54,667 bases of DNA from Eubacterium sp. (GTDB lineage: Bacteria; Bacillota; Clostridia; Lachnospirales; Lachnospiraceae), in contig DNFT01000009.1 of NCBI GenBank assembly GCA_003486385.1, positions 1 to 54,667 of the forward strand. The letters run 5' to 3'. The notes below the pieces were generated by a model. That model made no database searches and had not been told where the DNA came from. It saw only the letters and a list, made by a program, of their open reading frames with translations. Shown here one piece after another: positions 18,251 to 25,793 of the stretch (positions are counted from its first letter, which is position 1; the number at the start of each line of letters is the position of its first letter). Position numbers and translations under genes: made by a program.

Positions 18251-18260
18251 TACACTCCCG

Positions 18261-18581
18261 CTATTCATTCAAGCTTTCCAGCATATTTTCTATATACTCC
18301 TCCACCTCCTCAAGCGTTGTGGCATTGGATATGCTCTTATAGACATCCCTGTCAAACACAAGCCCTGCATTTGTCTCAAGAAATACATACCGCTCACCAT
18401 CCGCAAAGCCGTAGCCTGCCAGCTCCCTCTTGTCTAACTCTGCTCCGTTTTCCATCCACCGAGAGCTCGTATCATCATACTCAATAGGCATGAATATTCC
18501 TGTCATACCAGCTTTCAAGTCTGTGATGATATCGCTTCCTGTCACCCTGACGATTGGCGTTATGGCACACGGAAGCAGCAC
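18261..18581 (-). CDS. Small hypothetical protein, possibly a remnant
   Basis: 106 residues if translated from the GTG at 18581, directly preceded by an in-frame stop (TAG) and without a clear ribosome site. An internal ATG (MTGIF...) is possible. The C-terminal part looks like a real soluble protein (ELAGYGFADGERYVFLETNA, then an acidic helix TLEEVEEYIENMLESLNE). I recognise no family. The missing start signals suggest a 5'-truncated or decaying gene. It lies downstream of the terminator of the NUDIX gene. Confidence 0.45.
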   Translation of the reverse strand: MLLPCAITPIVRVTGSDIITDLKAGMTGIFMPIEYDDTSSRWMENGAELDKRELAGYGFADGERYVFLETNAGLVFDRDVYKSISNATTLEEVEEYIENMLESLNE

Positions 18582-18624
18582 CTAAACCGTCTCAACATGT
18601 TTTGACATCCGAACCCTAAGTTAT

Positions 18625-18659
18625 AAAAAATAGGAGAAGATTCTCATAAATCTTCTCCT
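18625..18659 (-). terminator. Rho-independent terminator of the NUDIX gene
   Basis: Perfect 11-bp stem AGGAGAAGATT/AATCTTCTCCT (18632-18642 and 18649-18659) with a six-base loop; on the minus strand a run of six T follows. Confidence 0.92.
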
Positions 18660-18675
18660 GTTAGATTCCCACAGC

Positions 18676-19236
18676 CTATTTTCTGCTCCACACATAGCAG
18701 AACGCCTGTGTTCTGGCTGCGAACTTGTATTTCTTTAAAAGCTCCCTGACCTCAGCCTTGGTGTACCATCCCGGCGTAATCTCCTCAAAGGTGGAGGTGC
18801 TCTCCTTGAACTCTCCTCTTGCCTTTCCTACTATGCACACATTAGTCTCATTTGAAAAGCCCACCGCACTGTAGCTTGTCCCAATCATATCGTCAACTCT
18901 GTAAAGCTCCAGTCCTGTCTCCTCAAGCAGTTCCCTGCATGCGCTCTGCTGCGGCTCCTCACCCGGGTCGATAAGTCCGGCAGGGAAATTGTATACCCAG
19001 TCACCGACAGCCATGCGGAATTCCTTGTTGAGCACAATCCTCTCGTCAGCCTCATCTGTGGCGATGATAACCACCGCATCAGCCACCTTGCCGTGCAGCT
19101 TGTCATAATCAGTTATATCGTCACTACGGCTTATCATCTCATATATCTTCTGCTTGCCGTCAACCGTCTCATATTCCACATCATAGCGTGTTATAAATCT
19201 GCCTTCCTCGCGCTTTGTTATACCTTTAAATTCCAT
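18676..19236 (-). CDS. NUDIX hydrolase (ADP-ribose pyrophosphatase-like)
   Basis: 186 residues from the ATG at 19236 (MEFKG...), with AGGGG nine bases upstream. An upstream in-frame ATG at 19311 would add 25 residues translated from hairpin repeats, so it is rejected. The NUDIX box is complete: G-LIDPG-E-EPQQSAC-RELLEETGL, preceded by the NFPAG strand typical of ADP-ribose pyrophosphatases. These Mg-dependent enzymes cleave nucleoside diphosphates linked to another group in the cytoplasm. It is monocistronic, with a terminator at 18632-18659. Confidence 0.9.
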   Translation of the reverse strand: MEFKGITKREEGRFITRYDVEYETVDGKQKIYEMISRSDDITDYDKLHGKVADAVVIIATDEADERIVLNKEFRMAVGDWVYNFPAGLIDPGEEPQQSACRELLEETGLELYRVDDMIGTSYSAVGFSNETNVCIVGKARGEFKESTSTFEEITPGWYTKAEVRELLKKYKFAARTQAFCYVWSRK

Positions 19237-19250
19237 TTTTATACCCCTGC

Positions 19251-19383
19251 ATACTGCAAGCATTGCTTGCAGTACTGCCACCAATAAGTAGTTTGAAAGT
19301 TTTTCTTTCAAACTTATGCTCTTGTATACTGCAAGGCAGTACTGCCAACAATAAATAGTTTGAAAATTTTATTTTCAAACTTA
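19251..19383. repeat. Duplicated hairpin unit upstream of the NUDIX gene
   Basis: Unit A (19251-19316) and unit B (19326-19383) share the order ATACTGCAAG, GCAGTACTGCC, AATAAGTAGTTTGAAA and a closing hairpin; B lacks eight bases. Each ends in a strong stem: GTTTGAAAG/CTTTCAAAC in A and GTTTGAAAAT/ATTTTCAAAC in B. Unit A also has the dyad TACTGCAAGC/GCTTGCAGTA. The block occupies the leader of the NUDIX mRNA or its promoter zone. Confidence 0.75.
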
Positions 19384-19510
19384 GCCTCTATTATCATATT
19401 TGATTCTGAAATTACAAAACACAGCTGTGAAGCTAATCAATCGTATAAATTCCAGATTTTCGCAATTATAAAATTATATATTTTGTATCTATAAATTGCA
19501 TTAGGGTAAT

Positions 19511-21709
19511 TTATAAATTAATCATCACCGTCTGTCTTATATCCTCAACGCTCATTCCAAGACTTATGATATATTCGCCATGTTCGTACGTAAAAGCAGA
19601 CTTGCTCTCGTCATAGTATGAGAAAGCCTTCTTGTCAAGCTCAAAGCGCACATGCTTTTTCTCACCCGGAGCAAGCTTTACCTTTTCAAAGCCCTTAAGC
19701 TCCATAACAGGTCTTTCAACACTTCCCTTCGGAGGTGTGACATAGAGCTGGACAGTCTCCATTCCTGTCATTTTTCCTGTGTTTGCAAGCTCAGCACTTA
19801 CTACGATTCTGTCATTTTTGTCCCACTTGTCCTTGTGGCTGTCGTGCACAGCCTTCTCACCCTCCACCTTTACATGCTTAAGTGAGAAATCCGTATACGA
19901 AAGACCATGTCCAAAGCAGAAATTCGTGTCAACCTTGTTGCTCACATAGTAACGGTAGCCGACAAAGACGCCATCCTTATACTCAAGCCTGTCCTCCTTG
20001 CCAAACTCACCAAGCCTGACAGAATATATATCCTCCGTGCGCTTAGGGAATGTCTCAGGAAGCTTTCCCGAAGGATTAACCTTGCCCGTAAGCACATCGG
20101 CAACCGCCATCGCACCCTCAAGTCCGGAATAATAATACCATACAACCGCCTTCGCCTTTTCAAGCCATGGCATTTCAACAGGTGCACCGCCCATAATTAC
20201 CACTATCGTATCAGGGTTGGCATCAAGGACAGCCTCTATGAGCTCATCCTGATGATACGGAAGCTTCAGGGTGCTTTTATCACGGCCCTCAATATCATAA
20301 TCATGGTTAAGCCCGGCAAAGATAATCGTCTGCCTGTTCTCCCTTGCGAGCTTTACAGCTCTTTGTCTATACTCATCTATCCGTGCCATAAGCGTCTCAT
20401 CTGCGCTTTCTTCCTTACGGCTGCCCGCATTTTCAAGAGAAGTCTCCTGCCAGCTCTCATCCTGTGCGTCATCCTTGTCCGGCAGTACATAACCCGGCTC
20501 ATACACAAAGCGCGTGTCACCACCGCCCGCATTCATAAGTGCCCTCAAAGGTGTGACCTCATAGATAGCCTTAATCTCAGCACTGCCTCCGCCATTAGAA
20601 TGGATTGCAGTCGCATTACGGCCAATCACTGCGACCTGTGAATCAAGTTTTAACGGAAGAAGCGTCTTATCATTCTTGAGAAGAATAACCGATTCCTCTG
20701 CTGTCTTTCTCGCAGCCTTTATATGTTCAAAGCTATGGAAACAGCCCTTCTTCCTCTCCCCTGTGCCCGGAAGCATCTTAAGCCTGTACATAAGCCTTAA
20801 CAGATTTGCAACCTTCTTATCAATATGCTTTTCCTTTACTTTTCCATCCTCCACAGCTTTCTTTAGCGGATTAGCCATACAGTAATCGTCGAAATTAAAG
20901 GTTATAGACATCTCAAGGTCAAGCTCACTCTCCGCGGCCGCCACCGTGTCATGCACACCTCCCCAGTCGCTTATCACGGTTCCATCATAGCCCCATTCTT
21001 TTCTTAAAATATCCCCTAACAGATATCTGCTCTCACAGCAGTGCTGCCCGTTAAGCATATTATAGGCTCCCATTATCGAGTAGGAGTGAGCCCTATTCAC
21101 CGCGGCATCAAAACCCGGCAGATACAGTTCATAGAGTGTTCTCTTATCTACAATGGTGTCAACCCACAGTCTGTTCGTCTCCTGCCCGTTTACCGCGAAA
21201 TGCTTCACGCAGGCAGCTACATCCGCCTTTTGTATTCCCTTTATAAGCGGAACCGTCATCTCCGATACAAGATATGGATCCTCGCTCATATATTCAAAAT
21301 TACGCCCGCACAGCGGTGTCCTCTTGATATTGATACCCGGCGCAAGAATAACATCCTTGCCTCTGCCACGCGCTTCTGTACCAAGAACCTCACCACATTC
21401 TTTTGCCCTCTTAGGGTTCCAGGTAGCTGCTATTGCACTGTTAGACGGAAGATAGGTCACAGTATCATCACTGTCATATACATTCTTCCAGTCATTATCG
21501 ACAAACTCCTGACGCACTCCCATCGGACCGTCCGACATGTGAAGCTCCGGTATACCAAGGCGCGGCACACCCGCCGTCCTGAACAGACCTGCTCCATGTA
21601 TCATTCCAATCTTCTCATCCAATGTCATCTGTTTTACAAGTGACATTATATATTTTTCTCTTTCTTTTACAGTCCTTTTCCTGCTGCCTTCCGCACCCGC
21701 TTTTGCCAT
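19511..21709 (-). CDS. GH3 beta-glucosidase
   Basis: 732 residues from the ATG at 21709 (MAKAG...), which has AGAGGA before it; an ATG seven codons upstream lacks a ribosome site. The barrel has nucleophile Asp248 in VISDWGGVHD and the substrate-binding KHFAVNGQETNR; the alpha/beta sandwich has GLNHDYDIEGRD; a fibronectin-III-like domain closes the C-terminus. No signal peptide, so it should hydrolyse cellobiose or xyloglucan-derived oligosaccharides in the cytoplasm. It lies downstream of the GH5-greA pair but in its own unit. Two dyads (21725-21745, 21764-21778) lie directly upstream and could be operators. Confidence 0.95.
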   Translation of the reverse strand: MAKAGAEGSRKRTVKEREKYIMSLVKQMTLDEKIGMIHGAGLFRTAGVPRLGIPELHMSDGPMGVRQEFVDNDWKNVYDSDDTVTYLPSNSAIAATWNPKRAKECGEVLGTEARGRGKDVILAPGINIKRTPLCGRNFEYMSEDPYLVSEMTVPLIKGIQKADVAACVKHFAVNGQETNRLWVDTIVDKRTLYELYLPGFDAAVNRAHSYSIMGAYNMLNGQHCCESRYLLGDILRKEWGYDGTVISDWGGVHDTVAAAESELDLEMSITFNFDDYCMANPLKKAVEDGKVKEKHIDKKVANLLRLMYRLKMLPGTGERKKGCFHSFEHIKAARKTAEESVILLKNDKTLLPLKLDSQVAVIGRNATAIHSNGGGSAEIKAIYEVTPLRALMNAGGGDTRFVYEPGYVLPDKDDAQDESWQETSLENAGSRKEESADETLMARIDEYRQRAVKLARENRQTIIFAGLNHDYDIEGRDKSTLKLPYHQDELIEAVLDANPDTIVVIMGGAPVEMPWLEKAKAVVWYYYSGLEGAMAVADVLTGKVNPSGKLPETFPKRTEDIYSVRLGEFGKEDRLEYKDGVFVGYRYYVSNKVDTNFCFGHGLSYTDFSLKHVKVEGEKAVHDSHKDKWDKNDRIVVSAELANTGKMTGMETVQLYVTPPKGSVERPVMELKGFEKVKLAPGEKKHVRFELDKKAFSYYDESKSAFTYEHGEYIISLGMSVEDIRQTVMINL

Positions 21710-21724
21710 AAGAATCCTCTTTCC

Positions 21725-21745
21725 GAACATATTCCGGATATGTTC
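21725..21745. promoter_or_regulatory. Inverted repeat GAACATAT-N5-ATATGTTC upstream of GH3
   Basis: Perfect 8-bp arms with five central bases, 16 bases upstream of the GH3 start codon. The position suits a repressor operator. Confidence 0.5.
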
Positions 21746-21763
21746 ATGTTATTTTTTCATTAA

Positions 21764-21778
21764 GTCTGTTCAACAGAC
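21764..21778. promoter_or_regulatory. Inverted repeat GTCTGTT-C-AACAGAC upstream of GH3
   Basis: Perfect 7-bp arms with one central base, between greA and the GH3 gene. It lacks a T-run, so an operator is more likely than a terminator. Confidence 0.45.
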
Positions 21779-21818
21779 CTGATACCATCTGCAAAAATGT
21801 CTTTATACCTGTCACACC

Positions 21819-22322
21819 TTAAAATTCCTTAATTCTGTCATTACTGTCATCGGTTGTCTTGTCAATCTTCTTAATCCGGACATAATAGCTCACATTATCG
21901 TTGACCACAACCTGAACCCTGTCGCCGACCTTGTGCCCCATGATAGCCTTGCCGATAGGTGATTCAATACTTATATAGTTATGCATGGAATCGCCTCTTA
22001 TGCTTGTGACCAGCTTGTATGTCTCCGTCTCATCGTCATCCTCGAAATACACATCCACTGTGTTATTCATGCCGACCTCATCATCCTTGGATGTATCATC
22101 GACTATCGTGGCATATTTTAACATCTTCTCCAGATAACGGATACGTCCGTCATTTCTGTTTTTCTCCTTCTTAGCGGCATAGTACTCGAAATTCTCGCTT
22201 AAATCTCCCTGTGCCCTCGCCTCCTTAACGTCATTCAGGATTCTCTTTCTCTCAACAAGACGGCGGTATTCTATCTCCTCCTCAATCTTCTTAACATCGC
22301 TCGCCGTTAATCTCTCTCCCAT
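21819..22322 (-). CDS. greA: GreA-family transcript cleavage factor
   Basis: 167 residues. The N-terminal two thirds of the coiled-coil (EEIEYRRLVERKRILNDVKEA, acidic tip GDLSENFEY) is the region that enters the RNA polymerase secondary channel. The C-terminal FKBP-like domain contains SPIGKAIMGHKVGDRVQV, the Gre signature. It rescues backtracked polymerase. Unusually, its ATG is separated from the stop of the GH5 lipoprotein gene by one base (TAA-C-ATG), and the ribosome site (GAGAGGAT) lies within that gene, suggesting coupled translation. Clostridia often carry more than one GreA, so this may be a paralogue. Confidence 0.93.
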   Translation of the reverse strand: MGERLTASDVKKIEEEIEYRRLVERKRILNDVKEARAQGDLSENFEYYAAKKEKNRNDGRIRYLEKMLKYATIVDDTSKDDEVGMNNTVDVYFEDDDETETYKLVTSIRGDSMHNYISIESPIGKAIMGHKVGDRVQVVVNDNVSYYVRIKKIDKTTDDSNDRIKEF

Positions 22323-22323
22323 G

Positions 22324-23646
22324 TTATTTATCCTCTCTTTGCTTAATTAAAACTTCCTTATACCATCTGCCTGAATCGGACAGCTCACTGTCTGCAAATC
22401 CCGACAGCTTACTACAACTGCTCGATATAAGAGCCGAAGTCTCCGCCTTATTAGAAAGGTTCCAGATGAAATAGCTTATATTGTAATCATCCATCGCCTC
22501 TATCCACTTATTTCCCTCGTCATAATTGTTGCCCCCGTTTCCTGAGGCGTCACATATTCCGAACTCAGATACAATGACCGGAAGTCCACTGTCAATCGCT
22601 TTTTTCATCCTGTCTCTTAAATAATCCCTGTGTGTATCTGCATAAAAATGAAGTGCATACATTATATTGTCATAGCCTGTTATCGGGTCTGCTGCCGCCT
22701 TGTCGACATCCTGTGACCATGTAGGTGTTCCGACTATTATAACAGCATCCGGAGCATTCTCACGTATTACCGGAATTATCTTCTCTGCATAGGACTTGAC
22801 ACTGCCCCAGTCCGGTCCGCTGTTAGGCTCATTGCATATCTCATAAATCACATTGCCATAATCCTTATACTTTTCCGACATCTCAGCAAAAAACTTCTCT
22901 GCCTCATCTGCGTATGTCCAAGGGTCATGGTCATTTAACACATGCCAGTCTATAATCACGTACATACCAAGCTTCGTTGCGGCCTGAACTCCCGTGTCTA
23001 TAAGCTTCTTAAGCTTATCCTTGTCAGCATCACCGCCCTCGCAGTAACCGCCCTCCGCTGTGTACATGGCAAGCCTCACAGCATTAGCTCCCCAGCTCTC
23101 AAGCTCCGCAAAGGTATCCTCATTCACATACTGCGGAAACCATCCTATGCCATGTGTGCTCACACCCTGAAGCTGAAATACCGCACCATGTTCGTCTGTC
23201 AGTGTCGTTCCGTTAACGCTCAGCTTGCCATGCTGTGAATATGGTGTGCTGCCGGTTCCCGGTGTGCTGTCAGAACCTGAACTCTGCTGTTCCTGCTCAC
23301 TCTGCATTGTTCCCATGTCTGATTTATCTTCCTGCACTGAGGTTTCCTGCTTCGCACTTTCCGCTTCTGTTGAAGCCTTCTGTGCCGGAGCTTCATTCTC
23401 TGCAGTTCCGGTCTGTTTCTGTGATTCAGACCGTCCGCTCTCTGTCACAGTTGATTCCACCTCGACAATTCCTTCACCATTGCTGCTTCCTTCCGTATCA
23501 GACATGCTGCCGGCTGCACCACTCTGACCAGAACCCGGTTCCTGAGTGTACGGAGCATTGTCTGCTGCCTTGGCGCAGCCCACACATAAAGCTGATACAA
23601 AAACCACACTGAGAAACAATAGACATAATCTCCTTGATTTTTTCAT
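22324..23646 (-). CDS. GH5 endoglucanase lipoprotein
   Basis: 440 residues from the ATG at 23646 (MKKSRRLC...), with GGAG seven bases upstream; in-frame ATGs at 23658 and 23682 have poorer signals. The signal ends in ALCVGC, a lipobox, so it should be anchored to the outer face of the membrane. A Ser/Glu/Thr-rich linker (about 25-140) leads to a compact GH5 domain (about 145-430) starting LSVNGTTLTDEHGAVFQLQG, with acid/base Glu273 in YEICNEPN and nucleophile Glu361 in VSEFG. Features such as HGIGWFPQYV and WHVLNDHDP are typical of the GH5_2 cellulases. Upstream lies a strongly structured region (23691-23867). It is coupled to greA. Confidence 0.93.
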   Translation of the reverse strand: MKKSRRLCLLFLSVVFVSALCVGCAKAADNAPYTQEPGSGQSGAAGSMSDTEGSSNGEGIVEVESTVTESGRSESQKQTGTAENEAPAQKASTEAESAKQETSVQEDKSDMGTMQSEQEQQSSGSDSTPGTGSTPYSQHGKLSVNGTTLTDEHGAVFQLQGVSTHGIGWFPQYVNEDTFAELESWGANAVRLAMYTAEGGYCEGGDADKDKLKKLIDTGVQAATKLGMYVIIDWHVLNDHDPWTYADEAEKFFAEMSEKYKDYGNVIYEICNEPNSGPDWGSVKSYAEKIIPVIRENAPDAVIIVGTPTWSQDVDKAAADPITGYDNIMYALHFYADTHRDYLRDRMKKAIDSGLPVIVSEFGICDASGNGGNNYDEGNKWIEAMDDYNISYFIWNLSNKAETSALISSSCSKLSGFADSELSDSGRWYKEVLIKQREDK

Positions 23647-23690
23647 AATAATCTCCATTCCGCCGCCTTTGACTGGCGACATAAATAGTA

Positions 23691-23867
23691 GTGAAAAACG
23701 TGCTCTTTACGTTTTTCACACTACCTCCTTGCATATGCGATGACCATCTGTAAAGCAGACATTCGCAATCCGCTTTCGCTACCTGCTCATGAACGCAGTT
23801 CGCATCCCCCTTACCCACCGCTTAGTGCTCTACACACTTGAAGCGGGGGATTGCTTATTCTGCGTTC
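23691..23867 (-). other. Highly structured non-coding region, candidate RNA leader or mobile-element end
   Basis: Between the GH5 start (23646) and the terminator at 23962 there is no gene. The segment holds a perfect 11-bp hairpin GTGAAAAACGT/ACGTTTTTCAC (23691-23719), a GCGATGACC-type hairpin around 23737-23766, and a nested set: GAACGCAG/CTGCGTTC (23791-23798, 23860-23867) enclosing ATCCCCC/GGGGGAT (23804-23810, 23845-23851) and CCGCTT/AAGCGG (23818-23823, 23841-23846). The last two compete for the same G residues, so alternative folds are possible. In the minus direction it would be the 5' leader of the GH5 mRNA. The G-rich terminal hairpin also recalls the right end of IS200/IS605 elements. 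I match it to no known RNA family. Confidence 0.55.
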
Positions 23868-23953
23868 AATATACATATATGAATTATTTAATTTTACCAT
23901 TGATTACATAAAATAGCAAGCAGGACAGGAGACAGACAGTGGTTCCGGACACC

Positions 23954-23990
23954 AAAAAAGCCCCCTGTGGCATACTCTGTGTCACAGGGG
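23954..23990 (-). terminator. Rho-independent terminator downstream of the glycyl-radical protein gene
   Basis: Stem CCCCTGTG/CACAGGGG (23962-23969, 23983-23990) with a 13-base loop; on the minus strand GGGGGC is followed by six T. On the plus strand a looser T-rich stretch (TTTTATTTTT) follows, so it may work both ways. Confidence 0.88.
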
Positions 23991-24020
23991 ACTTCCTTTT
24001 ATTTTTCATACACATATTAT

Positions 24021-24216
24021 ATCGCTTGATGTGAAAGCAGAGCCTTCAATCCGTTCCACTTTCCACAAGCTCTGCTACATAGCCTGATGTGAAAGTAGAA
24101 CTTTCCATCAGATATACACTTCACAATATGTAACTACATCGCCTGATGTGAAAGTAGAACTTTCCATCAGATATGCACTTCACAATCTGTAATTACATAG
24201 CCTGATGGAAAGTTCT
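24021..24216. repeat. Tandem repeats of about 59 bp running into the 3' end of the glycyl-radical gene
   Basis: Units start at 24037 (diverged), 24097 and 24156, period 59-60 bases. Each contains AGAACTTTCCATCAG and CTGATG-GAAAGT; in the last unit arms 24156-24170 and 24202-24216 are a perfect 15-bp stem. The descending arm encodes the last residues of the protein (RTFHQAM and stop), so the array appears to have grown from the gene's own 3' end. Confidence 0.8.
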
Positions 24217-24435
24217 GCTTATAACCTCATCCTGCTGCTCCTTAGTGAGCTTGATAAAGTTTACTGCGTAGCCGGATACTCGGATGGTAAGCTGTGGATA
24301 TTTCTCAGGATGCTTCTGTGCATCTATAAGAGTCTCCCTGTTAAGTACATTGACATTAAGATGATGTCCACCTTTCTCTGCGTATCCATCCAATAATGAA
24401 ATAAGATTGTCAACCTGTGCTGTACTTGCTGTCAT
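24193..24435 (-). CDS. grcA: Autonomous glycyl-radical cofactor-like protein (PFL C-terminal domain)
   Basis: 80 residues from the ATG at 24435, with GGAGG upstream; a longer form from 24465 would overlap this ribosome site. The sequence equals the C-terminal glycyl-radical domain of pyruvate formate-lyase: GGHHLNVNVLNRE, PEKYPQLTIRVSGYAVNF with the radical Gly55, and the final helix ISRTFHQAM. Stand-alone versions (YfiD/GrcA) repair oxygen-damaged pyruvate formate-lyase. E. coli GrcA is longer at its N-terminus, and a truncated pfl copy cannot be fully excluded. A good promoter and a terminator argue that it is expressed. The Crp-type regulator gene lies just upstream. Confidence 0.88.
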   Translation of the reverse strand: MTASTAQVDNLISLLDGYAEKGGHHLNVNVLNRETLIDAQKHPEKYPQLTIRVSGYAVNFIKLTKEQQDEVISRTFHQAM

Positions 24436-24488
24436 AGCAATTACCTCCTTCCTTTTGATGTTCACAATATAACACCATAAAAAAGGTA

Positions 24489-24517
24489 ATTATGTCACAT
24501 TTGCAACATTTTTACAA
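24489..24517 (-). promoter_or_regulatory. Promoter of the glycyl-radical protein gene
   Basis: Minus strand: TTGTAA (24512-24517), 17 bases, CATAAT (24489-24494). A TGTGA half-site of Crp type lies in the spacer, next to a Crp-family gene; a full dyad is not visible. Confidence 0.55.
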
Positions 24518-24609
24518 ATTTATTCTTTTTTTACAATTAAGTAAAAATAAGCACATTAAAGCGCAATACACAGACCCGGCTATATTATTTCACCTGAATT
24601 ATTCATATT

Positions 24610-25284
24610 CTAATCGTCAAACAACTCCTCAAAGAGTTCCATGTCCTCAATTTTTATCACCCGCTTGTGAATCGATATGATTCCCTCATCCTGCATCTGG
24701 GTAAGTGTTCTTGAGAGTGACGGGCGCGCTGCACCGAGATAATCGGCAAGCTCCTCGCGTGTCATATCAAGCTTCACTTCATTTTTTTCATTGATACGGT
24801 CATTCATCCACAGACCAAGCTTCTGCTTGAGTGTAGTTCCTGTCACAATGTGGAGCTTTTTCATCATCTGCAGATTGCACCTCGACTGTATATCAAGCAG
24901 ATTATGTACAAGCTGCTTGTGATGCTCACACACATTAGAACAGAAGCCATATATAAATGAATATGGTATCATCAGAAGCTTTGAATTTTTCACAGCAACC
25001 GCGTCACACCAGTAATATTCTTCATCCCCGAAAAAAAATATCTCTCCAAATACATCACCCGGCTCGACTGTCATCAATATATCCCTTCTTCCGGACGGAA
25101 GATACTTGGTTATAATAACCTGCCCTTCAAGAAGAAGATATATAAATACAGGCTTATCATCCTGCCCGAATATCATCTCACCGCCATCGACCTGTTTAGT
25201 GGATGCCATTGAGCATCTGAGCATTTTTTCGATTTCAGGTTCATTTATCTTTCTGAATAAAATACTTTTCGTATAGTCAAACAT
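24610..25284 (-). CDS. Crp/Fnr-family transcriptional regulator
   Basis: 224 residues. An N-terminal cyclic-nucleotide-binding-type beta barrel (about 15-120; GDVFGEIFFFGDEEYYWCDAVA) leads by a long dimerisation helix to a Crp-type winged helix (DMTREELADYLGAARPSLSR, about 168-190). The cAMP-contact residues are not conserved and the spaced Cys set of Fnr is absent, so its effector is unknown. It is the third gene of an apparent operon with the CE2-like esterase and DUF3887 protein (23-base gap). Being adjacent to the glycyl-radical gene suggests a role in anaerobic or redox control, an inference. ATG follows GAGGT. Confidence 0.92.
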   Translation of the reverse strand: MFDYTKSILFRKINEPEIEKMLRCSMASTKQVDGGEMIFGQDDKPVFIYLLLEGQVIITKYLPSGRRDILMTVEPGDVFGEIFFFGDEEYYWCDAVAVKNSKLLMIPYSFIYGFCSNVCEHHKQLVHNLLDIQSRCNLQMMKKLHIVTGTTLKQKLGLWMNDRINEKNEVKLDMTREELADYLGAARPSLSRTLTQMQDEGIISIHKRVIKIEDMELFEELFDD

Positions 25285-25307
25285 ATATACCTCATTTAAT
25301 CAGTACA

Positions 25308-25793
25308 TTATTTTGCAGGCTCGGCAGCAAATCCCGCAAGCTTCATATCCGTATCCAATATAATTGTATAAGTAAGTTCAATATTCTCATACTTTATCTT
25401 ATAACGCGTCATTGCATAATGGCCATCGGACTGCTTCGCTTCTACACCCTCCTTACTCGTTAACTCAATACGCTCTCCAAGACTGCCTCCGAAGCCGTCC
25501 ATGCCGTTTTTTAACACCTCATCGGTCATCCGAACGGCCATCTCTGTGTTACACAATGCCCTAAGTCCATCATTATCACCGCTCTCAAAAAGGCCTATGA
25601 TTTCTTCCGACTTAGAATATACCTCCTCCTCAGTGAACAATGTCGAATCGGCAAGGTTCGTTGTCTTTGGAGAACGTATGTAAATATATATAAACGCTCC
25701 TACAATGATTACCGCGAGTGTAATTATAAACGCAACAAGAATCTTCTGCATTGTTTTCTTGAATTTATCATCCATTTTATTCTGATTAGTCAT
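25308..25793 (-). CDS. DUF3887-domain membrane protein
   Basis: 161 residues: a basic cytoplasmic start, one membrane helix (about 14-34), then an extracellular DUF3887-like domain (VYSKSEEIIGLFESGDNDGLRALCN ... YAMTRYKIKYENIELTYTIILD). The fold resembles NTF2-like domains; function is not established. Its start overlaps the end of the esterase gene by eight bases, and the Crp-type regulator follows after 23 bases. Confidence 0.82.
   Translation of the reverse strand: MTNQNKMDDKFKKTMQKILVAFIITLAVIIVGAFIYIYIRSPKTTNLADSTLFTEEEVYSKSEEIIGLFESGDNDGLRALCNTEMAVRMTDEVLKNGMDGFGGSLGERIELTSKEGVEAKQSDGHYAMTRYKIKYENIELTYTIILDTDMKLAGFAAEPAK

Noticed and set aside
17955..18260. T-run terminator of the GH31 alpha-xylosidase
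   Set aside because: The strong AAGGGCAGAGAA stem is not followed by a T-run, so I list it as part of the repeat cluster instead.
19237..19311. 25-residue N-terminal extension of the NUDIX protein
   Set aside because: It is translated from hairpin repeats, and the downstream ATG has AGGGG at the right distance.
19907..21643. Long plus-strand frames (244 and 200 codons)
   Set aside because: Both are antisense to the conserved GH3 coding sequence and contain no recognisable domain.
23498..23818. Minus-strand frame covering the structured leader (MGKGDANCV...)
   Set aside because: It is in another frame over the start of the GH5 lipoprotein and the hairpins; no homology is recognisable and no ribosome site is present.
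24021..24216. Possible CRISPR array
   Set aside because: Repeats are themselves long palindromes with near-identical intervening sequence rather than unique spacers, and no cas genes are near.
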